A stretch of DNA of 35,839 bases from JBFGCM01 sp041581135 (lineage in GTDB: Bacteria > Actinomycetota > Acidimicrobiia > Spongiisociales > UBA5794), in assembly GCA_041581135.1 (NCBI GenBank), contig JBFGCM010000027.1, positions 1-35,839 on the forward strand, in the 5' to 3' direction. The notes beneath the pieces were generated by a model. That model was not told the DNA's origin. It searched no databases and saw nothing but the letters and a program-made list of their open reading frames with translations. Positions within the stretch are counted from its first letter, which is position 1, and the number at the start of each line of letters is the position of its first letter. Of the stretch, positions 31,101 through 35,839 are shown piece by piece. Both the position numbers and the translations under genes were made by a program.

Positions 31101-31897
31101 CCGGAGGCGGCATTCACACCGCCACCACCGATGTCAACGGTGACTACACGGTCACCGGCGTGGCCACGGGCAATGCGCTGGTCGAGTACGACACACCGGC
31201 CGGGCATGCGCTCACGACAGGCAATGCCAGCCAGACCGTGACGGTCGTCGATCAGTCGACGATCGCAACAGCCGACGTCGGCTACCAGCCGATACCGGCC
31301 GGAGACATCACCGGACACGTGTTCAGTGACATCGACGGCAACGGCATCGAGGACGGCAGCGACATCGGCCTCGCCAACGTGGCGGTGACCGTCACCGCCG
31401 CTGACGGCTCGGTGTTCAACGCCACCACCGACGGCAACGGCGACTTCACGGTCACCGGCGTCGGCACCGGCGATGCCACGGTGACGTTCGTGGCGCCGGC
31501 CGGAACGACGTTGACCACGGGCAACGACGTTCAGGTGGTGACGGTCGTCGACGGAGCCACGGTGAGCACGTCCGATGTGGGCTACCAGCCCGCCGGGTTC
31601 CAAGTGCTCCGGCTCGGCAACGGCAACGCCACCATCGACCAGGGCCAGAACAAGCGCTTCCAGGTGACGATGGAGGGCTACGTGGACGGCGGGTCCTTCA
31701 GCTTCTCGGGCACCGGTTTGACGGTGAACCAAGTCGCCGACACGGCCAACCCGGACGTCAAGCGCATCCGGGTGGTGGCGGACGCCACGGCACCGCTGGG
31801 GTTCCAGGATCTGATCGTGGTGAGCGGCGACGGCAGCACGGCGACGCTGACCAACGCCATCCAAGTCACCAGCCAGAGTCAGCAGACGATGCTGTAG
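25109..31897 (+). CDS. Giant secreted FG-GAP/ASPIC-UnbV/SdrD_B modular protein
   Basis: This 2262-residue protein has a Sec signal (WLRRGFALWLAVMTAIAVLVI, cleavage after ANA at 36). It has three copies of a 500-residue module of FG-GAP/VCBS repeats with Ca-binding DxDxDG loops such as DYDNDGDQDLYVT; each copy ends in an ASPIC/UnbV domain (SNRDGIGTKL, THGGGD, ITWPNGV). The modules span about 38-540, 545-1045 and 1150-1657. One SdrD_B-like domain (GGHVFEDLDGDG) lies at 1050-1150. After the third module come two SdrD_B, one IPT-like beta domain (about 1865-1963), two more SdrD_B and a second IPT-like domain (about 2163-2260). There is no LPXTG motif or C-terminal helix, so release or non-covalent attachment is likely. 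Conserved Cys recur in each module (HRKC, LCxxxxxC). A surface or matrix binding role is inferred. The start is a GTG. Confidence 0.85.
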   Translation: MGVNVSWLRRGFALWLAVMTAIAVLVIVPGVPDANAQTVTTYTDVAASAGLNFTHDVGTLCDPVIGNGSAWADYDGDGDIDGYTTNRGGVNAMWENVGDTDSDGIPNFVDTAAAAGIEGATASLGAVFIDYDNDGDQDLYVTEHSGNTLFRNDGDLDSSGDPDFTDVTATAGLADGGRAITASWADFNQDGFLDVYVSKHRKCNNDPDNQDALYQANGDGTFSDVTSYLCGGAAPPCDAVIGLGFTAGWFDADGDGDQDLALINDVIDPGDKPNKFWINQGSDGSGGWLFDEVSAINGTEVFLNGMGLGLGDYDNDGDFDMAFSNAGPAEFLENVGNGGPTPDGIVDFVDESLSTGVENVTKTTWGTVFFDHDNDGDVDLFFAAGGGMTGQTNVLLDNNGDSTFTDVSTTVGLDDNRITRHAAIVDFDGDGWMDVFSGTYGGVVGLYHNNGNVTNNSMTITVEGTESNRDGIGTKLELITSDRTQLRQITSGPTHGGGDQKIAQFGLGTETSGTLIITWPNGVRQNLGTVGTGAHHFVEPSSSTVVPFEDVTTAAGVTFTHDEGIICAPAIGTGSAWSDYDADGDADLYVTNRGGANSLFENIGDTNSDGIPEFTDNAVAAGVDLPAEASLSSVFIDYDNDGDQDMYVTNWEGNTLFENVGDTDSDGVPNYVDITATAGVADGGRAITSAWGDFNNDSYLDFYVAKHRKCGSDPDNQDHLFMSNGDGTFTDVTSYMCAGLATCEEVEGLGFTAGWLDYDSDNDLDLYVVNDDLCTPSCPNYMWRNDGPGGAGGAWTFTEVGASIGARIALNGMGLAMGDYNNTGDLDLAFTNVGPMVIIEDNGDNTFTNVSDPSNVDALTDSVTWGTVFFDHDNDGDLDLYTAAGTTGLTGYPNIFLDNNGDSTFTDTSIATGLNDAYNGRALSIVDFDEDGWVDVYVANFNDPSMLYRNTGGDSGNTNNWLQVTVEGTESNRDGIGAKLTLTTATATHYWTITSGPTHGGGDYRAAFFGLGAEASGTLVIDWPNGVTQNLGTVTAGQALHFVEPLATSGDIGGHVFEDLDGDGTDNGGTEPGLAGVSVTITDSASGVTAATTDANGDFLVTGIPTGSATVDFDAGRHYTLTTANDSQNVTVLDSSTVSTADVGYENIPAYVQVTAATGTAFSHVSGGTLCTPPIGSGNAWADYDGDGDLDLYLTNRDGANAMFENVGDTNSDGLPDFVDMAAAIGIDDAARFSHGAVFVDYDNDGDQDLYVTNWSDTVTPGTGNNALWENLGDTDLDGNPNFQDIAASAGVLGEGRGITASWGDYDNDGFLDLYIAKHKQCSDLDNSQDRLYHANGDGTFTDVSSSLCEGLATCPELEGYGFVAGFVDYDNDNDLDIFLVNDNIGGQQETKMWENIGPDGSGGWDFNEVSAAIGAEIAVNGMGLGIGDYNNDGWFDLAFSDIGPARLLISDGDGTFTNVSGISGVEAGTDNTTTWGTAFLDYDLDGYEDLYFAAGQIFGGGDSPNRLLLNNGDETFADISAASGLDDADQARASAMADFDKDGWIDMWVGNYNGPGQLYRNAYGDQGNTNNSITVTVEGTDSNRDGIGTKLHLTAGGMTMMRDISSGRTHGGGDEKAAWFGIGSETTGDLVITWPNGTVENVGTIGAGAHHFVEPAVGPTGDVAGHVFEDLDGDGTDNGGTEPGLANVAVAAVDALGNPHNTVTDGNGDFTLNGLDVGLATVTFTTPSGYTLTTGNDVQNVTVVDGATVNTTDVGYLPDPPPPSGDIAGHVFEDLDGSGIEDGAEGGLAGVAVDVVDVNGDPYSTTTDANGDYTITGVAVGAATVTFTTPAGYALTTGNDVQNVTVVEASTVNTSDVGYQPTGSTVDIVAMLSNNKNIDQGQTKWFRVQVTGYQTGGVFTFSGNGLTVNQVRGVAANPDEYRIRVVASQTADPGFHDLTVTNPDGGTDTLPDAVNVIGVITTQGDVTGHVFTDNDGNGIEDGTDTGLSGVGVTITDAGGGIHTATTDVNGDYTVTGVATGNALVEYDTPAGHALTTGNASQTVTVVDQSTIATADVGYQPIPAGDITGHVFSDIDGNGIEDGSDIGLANVAVTVTAADGSVFNATTDGNGDFTVTGVGTGDATVTFVAPAGTTLTTGNDVQVVTVVDGATVSTSDVGYQPAGFQVLRLGNGNATIDQGQNKRFQVTMEGYVDGGSFSFSGTGLTVNQVADTANPDVKRIRVVADATAPLGFQDLIVVSGDGSTATLTNAIQVTSQSQQTML
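25220..30085 (+). repeat. Three diverged 1.5-kb module repeats inside the giant gene
   Basis: The module A (about 25220-26727), B (about 26740-28245) and C (about 28560-30085) coding segments are recognisable copies of one another. Each runs through FTDV/FEDV, GSAW-DYD-DGD, HRKC or HKQC, NGMGL, TWGT-F-D and SNRDGIGTKL landmarks in the same order. A and B are directly joined; B and C are separated by an SdrD_B-like domain. Short stretches are near-identical in DNA, so recombination or assembly collapse is possible here. Confidence 0.75.
30091..31890 (+). repeat. Repeated SdrD_B-like and IPT-like domains at the 3' end
   Basis: Four units of about 300 bp each begin with GD(V/I)xGHVF(E/T/S)D (at 30091, 30406, 31000 and 31303) and end in a VGY motif. 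They are interleaved with two copies of a unit starting (N/D)QGQ(T/N)K(W/R)F (about 30703-30990 and 31597-31890). A fifth SdrD_B-like unit lies earlier at 28256-28554. These beta-sandwich domains usually act as stalks. Confidence 0.7.
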
Positions 31898-31914
31898 AGA
31901 TAGGAGCAGGAGTT

Positions 31915-31950
31915 GGGGGCGGCTCTCGACATGATGTGAGAGCCGCCTCC
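31915..31950 (+). terminator. Terminator hairpin after the first giant gene
   Basis: GGGGGCGGCTCTC (31915-31927) pairs with GAGAGCCGCCTCC (31938-31950) over 13 bp with one G-U pair and a 10-nt loop, 18 nt after the stop. A second, shorter inverted repeat GGGCCC...GGGCCC follows within 35 nt. No T-run is present. The position strongly suggests transcription ends here, so the second giant gene may have its own promoter in 31951-32067; I see no convincing one. Confidence 0.65.
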
Positions 31951-32067
31951 ACGAGGGCCCACATACGAGGGGTGCGGGCCCGACCCGCCGGGTAGACGCC
32001 GGGCAGGGGGACAAGCGAAGCCGGTGGGTGCTGGTCACCGATCGGCCGGCGAGTAGGGGAGCAACTC

Positions 32068-35000
32068 GTGGCACGGACGACGAACGACAACATGAGGCGG
32101 CTACTGGCGGTGCTGGTAGCGGCGCTGACGGCGATGGCGGTGCTGGCGGCGGCGCCAACGACGCCTGACGCCCAGGCGGTGCTACCGACCTTCACCGACG
32201 TGACGGTCGCGTCGGGCATCAGCTTCACCCACAGCAACGGCACGGTGTGCGATCCACCGATCGGTACCGGCTCGGCATGGACCGACTACGACAACGACGG
32301 CGACCCCGACCTCTACACGACGAACCGCGGCGGCTCCAACGCGATGTGGGAGAACATCGGAGACACCGACGGCGACGACATCCCCGAGTTCGTCGACACC
32401 GCCGTCGCGGCCGGCCTCGAGCTCCCCGCTGCGGCCAGCCTCGGCTCGGTCTTCATCGACTACGACAACGACGGCGACCAAGACCTCTATGTCACCAACT
32501 GGGATGGGAACACGCTCCACCGCAACGACGGCGACACCAACAGCGACGGCACCCCCGACTTCACCGACGTCACCGCAACCGCCGGAGTGGCAGACGACGG
32601 GCGCGCCATCACATCGGCGTGGGCCGACTTCAACAACGACGGCTGGCTCGACTTCTACGTCGCCAAGCACCGCAAGTGCAGCGGCGACCTGGACAACAAC
32701 ATCGACCGCCTCTATCAGGGCAGCGCGTCCGGCGTGTTCACCGACGTCACCGGGCTGCTGTGTGGTGGCCTCTCGACGTGCCTCGAGGTCGAGGGCCTCG
32801 GGTTCACCGCAGGGTGGTTCGACTACGACGACGACAGCGACTTGGACCTCTTCGTGGTCAACGACGATCTCTGCAACCCCACGTGCCCGACCTACCTCTG
32901 GCAGAACAGTGGCGCTCCCAACTGGGACTTCACCGAGGTCGGCTCCACTGCGGGCGCCTCGATAGCACTCAATGGCATGGGTCTGGCCGTCGGCGACTAC
33001 GACGCCAACGGCACGTTCGATCTGGCATTCACCAACGTGGGCCCGATGGTTTTGCTCTCCAACCAAGGCGACGGCACGTTCGACAACGAATCGGTGTCGA
33101 GCAACGTCGACGCCCTCACCGACTCCATCACCTGGGGCACCGTGTTCTTCGATCACGACAACGACGGGGACGTTGACCTCTACACAGCCGCCGGAACCAC
33201 CACACAGGCCGGTCTCCCCAACATCATGCTGGACAACATCGGCGACACGAACTCCGACGGGCTCCCCGAGTTCGCCGACGTGTCCGTCGCGAGTGGGCTC
33301 GACGACGGCTGGAACGGCCGCAACCTGTCCATCGTCGACGTGGACGGCGACGGCTGGGTCGACGTCTACCTCGGCAACTACAACGACCCAGGCGCCTTGT
33401 ATCGCAACAACGGTGCCGACGAGGGCAACACGAACAACTGGCTGCAGGTGACGGTCGAGGGCAGCGACTCCAATCGCGACGGCATCGGCACCAAGCTCTC
33501 CCTCACCACCACCCAAGGCACCCAGATCCGGCTGATCAGCAGCGGTCCCACTCATGGCGGTGGTGACCACAGGACGGCCTTCTTCGGCCTCGGTGCGGAC
33601 ACGACCGGCACGCTCGACGTGCTGTGGCCCAACGGCACCGTCGAATCGATCGGCTCGGTCTCGGCCGGCCAGAAGCTGCACCTCATCGAGCCTGCTCTGG
33701 GCACCGGAACGATCGACGGACACGTGTTCTCGGACGCCAACAGCGACGGTGTCGCCGGCGCCGGGGACGACGGGCTGGGGGACGTCGAAGTGACCATCAC
33801 CGATGCGCTCGGCGGGGTGCAGACCGCCACCACCGACTTCTTCGGTGACTATTCGTTCATCAACGTGGCCCCGGGCCAAGCCACCATCCAGACGGATCCC
33901 GGGCCCCACTACCTCCTCACCACGGCCAACGACACCCAGAATGTCACGATCGTCGACGGCGCCAATGTCACCGCGGCCGACGTCGGCTACCACCATGTTC
34001 CCGCCTACCGCAACGTGACAGCCGATGTCGGCATCTCGTTCACGCACAGCCTCGGGAGCATCTGCAGCCCACCGATCGGTGTGGGGAACGCGTGGGAGGA
34101 CTACGACGGTGACGGGGACCTGGACCTCTACATCACCAACCGGGGCGGCGCCAACGCCATGTACGAGAACGTCGGCGACACCAACTCCGATGGACTCCCC
34201 GACTTCGTCGACACTGCGGTTGCGGCCGGCATCGACGATGCGGGCAACGCCGGCCACGGAGCAGTCTTCATCGACTACGACAACGACGGAGACCAGGACC
34301 TCTACGTGCTCAACCAGAGCGAGACGCTGACGCCGGGAACCGGCAACAACGCCTTGTTCGAGAACCTGGGCGACACCGACTCCGACGGGATCCCGAACTT
34401 CTCAGACGTCGCCGCCACCGCCGGTCTGCTCGGTGAGGGACGGGGTATCACGGCGTCGTGGGCGGACTTCAACGAGGACGGCCTCCTCGACGTGTACATC
34501 GCCAAGCACAAGGAGTGCACGGACAACAACAACAGCCAGGACCGTCTGTACGAGGCGAATGGCGACGGCACGTTCACCGATGTGTCGAGCTACCTGTGCG
34601 ACGGGACCGCCACCTGCGCCGACCTGGAAGGGTTCGGGTTCGTGGCAGGGTTCGTCGACTACGACAACGACAACGACCTCGACATCTTCCTGGTGAACGA
34701 TGACATCATGGCCGAGCCCACCAAGATGTGGCGCAACGATGGGCCTGACGGATCCGGCGGTTGGGACTTCAACGAGGTGGCCGCGTCCATCGGCGCCGAA
34801 GTGTCGCTGAACGGCATGGGTCTGGGCGTCGGCGACCTCAACAACGATGGCTGGTTCGACCTGGCGTTCTCCGACATCGGACCTGCCCGCTTGCTGCAGA
34901 GTGACGGCGACGGGACGTTCACCGACGTGTCGATCTCGTCGAACATCGATGCGCTGACGGCCAGCCTCACGTGGGGCACGGCGTTCCTCGACTACGACAA

Positions 35001-35839
35001 CAACGGGTTGGAGGACCTCTTCTATCACGCCGGCTCGCTGAGCGCGAACGGACTGCCATCGATCATGCTGCTCAACAACGGCGACGAGACGTTCTCCGAC
35101 ATCAGCGTGGCCAGCGGACTCGACGACGGGTCGTCTGGGCGGGCAGCGGCGATGGCGGACTTCGACGCCGACGGGTGGATCGACATGTACCTCGGCAACT
35201 ACGGCGGTACGGCCGCGCTCTATCGGAACGAAGAGGGCGACAACGGCAACACCAACAACTCGGTGAGCATCACGGTGGAGGGCACTGAGTCCAACCGCGA
35301 CGGCATCGGCACCAAGATGCACCTGACATCCGGCGGCGTGACCCGTATCCGGGACATCTCCAGCGGTCGCACCCACGGTGGCGGTGACCAGAAGATCGCG
35401 ATCTTCGGCATCGGCGCCGAGACCAGCGGCGACCTCGTCATCACGTGGCCCAACGGCGTGGTGGAGAACGTCGGCACGGTGGCCGCCGGGGCTCATCACT
35501 TCGTCGAGCCGCCCACCGGGCCGAGCGGTGACATCAGCGGTCACGTGTTCGAAGACGTCGACGGGGACGGCACCGACAACGGCGGCACCGAACCCGGCCT
35601 CGCCGGCGTGGTCGTCGACATCGTCGACTTCGACAGCACCGCCTACCAAGCCATCACCGACACCAACGGCGACTACACCGTCAGCGGTCTGGCCGTAGGC
35701 GACGCCACCGTCACCTACAACACACCCGCCAACCACACACTGACCACCGCCAACGACGTCCAAGTGATCACCATCACAGACGGCACCACAGCCACCGCCG
35801 CCGCCGTCGGCTACCTGCCCGACCCGACGGGCGACATCA
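32068..35839 (+). CDS. Second giant FG-GAP/ASPIC-UnbV/SdrD_B protein (partial, runs off the window)
   Basis: The frame is open from GTG 32068 to the last base, giving 1257 residues with no stop. GTG is preceded by AGGGGAG, 6 nt away; ATG 32092 is an alternative without a ribosome site. The signal peptide (MRRLLAVLVAALTAMAVLAA) is probably cut after DAQA at residue 37. Two 500-residue FG-GAP/ASPIC modules follow (about 40-541 and 647-1146), separated by one SdrD_B-like domain (about 548-645). Another SdrD_B (about 1154-1250) comes next, and a further one begins at the window edge. Module 1 matches module B of the upstream gene and module 2 matches module C, for example in the shared SDIGPARLL. 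It is a tandem duplicate lacking a module-A equivalent. Anchoring signals, if any, lie beyond the window. Confidence 0.85.
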   Translation, partial: MARTTNDNMRRLLAVLVAALTAMAVLAAAPTTPDAQAVLPTFTDVTVASGISFTHSNGTVCDPPIGTGSAWTDYDNDGDPDLYTTNRGGSNAMWENIGDTDGDDIPEFVDTAVAAGLELPAAASLGSVFIDYDNDGDQDLYVTNWDGNTLHRNDGDTNSDGTPDFTDVTATAGVADDGRAITSAWADFNNDGWLDFYVAKHRKCSGDLDNNIDRLYQGSASGVFTDVTGLLCGGLSTCLEVEGLGFTAGWFDYDDDSDLDLFVVNDDLCNPTCPTYLWQNSGAPNWDFTEVGSTAGASIALNGMGLAVGDYDANGTFDLAFTNVGPMVLLSNQGDGTFDNESVSSNVDALTDSITWGTVFFDHDNDGDVDLYTAAGTTTQAGLPNIMLDNIGDTNSDGLPEFADVSVASGLDDGWNGRNLSIVDVDGDGWVDVYLGNYNDPGALYRNNGADEGNTNNWLQVTVEGSDSNRDGIGTKLSLTTTQGTQIRLISSGPTHGGGDHRTAFFGLGADTTGTLDVLWPNGTVESIGSVSAGQKLHLIEPALGTGTIDGHVFSDANSDGVAGAGDDGLGDVEVTITDALGGVQTATTDFFGDYSFINVAPGQATIQTDPGPHYLLTTANDTQNVTIVDGANVTAADVGYHHVPAYRNVTADVGISFTHSLGSICSPPIGVGNAWEDYDGDGDLDLYITNRGGANAMYENVGDTNSDGLPDFVDTAVAAGIDDAGNAGHGAVFIDYDNDGDQDLYVLNQSETLTPGTGNNALFENLGDTDSDGIPNFSDVAATAGLLGEGRGITASWADFNEDGLLDVYIAKHKECTDNNNSQDRLYEANGDGTFTDVSSYLCDGTATCADLEGFGFVAGFVDYDNDNDLDIFLVNDDIMAEPTKMWRNDGPDGSGGWDFNEVAASIGAEVSLNGMGLGVGDLNNDGWFDLAFSDIGPARLLQSDGDGTFTDVSISSNIDALTASLTWGTAFLDYDNNGLEDLFYHAGSLSANGLPSIMLLNNGDETFSDISVASGLDDGSSGRAAAMADFDADGWIDMYLGNYGGTAALYRNEEGDNGNTNNSVSITVEGTESNRDGIGTKMHLTSGGVTRIRDISSGRTHGGGDQKIAIFGIGAETSGDLVITWPNGVVENVGTVAAGAHHFVEPPTGPSGDISGHVFEDVDGDGTDNGGTEPGLAGVVVDIVDFDSTAYQAITDTNGDYTVSGLAVGDATVTYNTPANHTLTTANDVQVITITDGTTATAAAVGYLPDPTGDI

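Noticed and set aside
31981..32067. GEMM-like c-di-GMP riboswitch between the two giant genes (GGGACAAGCGAAGCC)
   Set aside because: It only partly resembles the GGGACGCAAAGCC core, has a 2-nt insertion there, and the upstream half of the aptamer is missing.
26549..35763. Very long minus-strand open frames (up to 1220 codons) opposite the giant FG-GAP genes
   Set aside because: They are mirror images of GAC/GGC/AAC-rich repeat codons, read out as Val/Asp/Gly/Arg-rich low-complexity protein, with no recognisable domain. The plus strand carries signal peptides and clear FG-GAP, ASPIC and SdrD_B domains.
1..35839. tRNA genes, CRISPR arrays, insertion sequences, integrases or phage genes
   Set aside because: I saw no tRNA cloverleaf, no regularly spaced short repeats with unique spacers, and no transposase or integrase motifs. 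The repeats present are protein-domain repeats.

Overview
The window is high-GC DNA with dense, mostly overlapping genes. A WhiB regulator, an F420-type luciferase-like oxidoreductase, a type-A RNase P RNA and many candidate leaderless promoters point to an actinomycete. The mix with a system-I cytochrome c maturation (ccm) cluster and large secreted FG-GAP proteins fits a deep-branching class such as Acidimicrobiia. That placement is an inference from content, not from a search.

Layout. 1-372: C-terminus of a surface protein with an LPITG sorting motif. 375-6313: histidine biosynthesis, with hisA divergent from a tightly coupled operon of a TrpR/YerC-like regulator, hisG, hisD, hisB, hisH, hisF and hisIE (no hisC or hisN). 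6339-8942: an ABC exporter (one ATPase, two permeases). 9005-12909: a TlpA-like lipoprotein, an Lgt-like membrane protein, ccmA, ccmB, a ccmC-ccmD fusion and ccmE. 13086-16436 (minus strand): DUF3179 lipoprotein, whiB, trpD and a thioredoxin-like lipoprotein. 16553-17387: a gamma-glutamylcyclotransferase-like protein and a small membrane protein. 17447-17853: rnpB and its terminator. 17876-20741: a receiver-only response regulator, an F420-type oxidoreductase, a lipoprotein and a DUF457-like membrane protein. 20755-24814 (minus strand): zinc-ribbon coiled-coil protein, Nif3-like protein, moeA and moaA. 25109-35839: two tandem, very large secreted paralogues built from FG-GAP/VCBS, ASPIC/UnbV and SdrD_B-like modules; the second runs off the window.

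The most notable observation is at 13086-13736 (minus). A thioredoxin-fold lipoprotein is interrupted by a single in-frame TGA exactly where the first cysteine of the WCGPCK active site should be. A perfect 17-nt hairpin begins 10 nt after that TGA, in the position and size expected for a bacterial SECIS element. I read it as a selenoprotein with a U-G-P-C redox motif. It lies tail to tail with ccmE, so a role in keeping apocytochrome c reduced is plausible.

Second-tier observations: three genes (hisH, the ABC ATPase, the TlpA-like lipoprotein) appear to start at CTG or ATC with good Shine-Dalgarno sites and no usable ATG/GTG/TTG. At least six genes carry a TANNNT box 6-8 nt before the start codon, as in leaderless transcripts. 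Short GCTA repeats phased at 8 bp lie between hisA and the TrpR-like gene, and an 18-bp perfect palindrome lies upstream of the DUF3179 gene.
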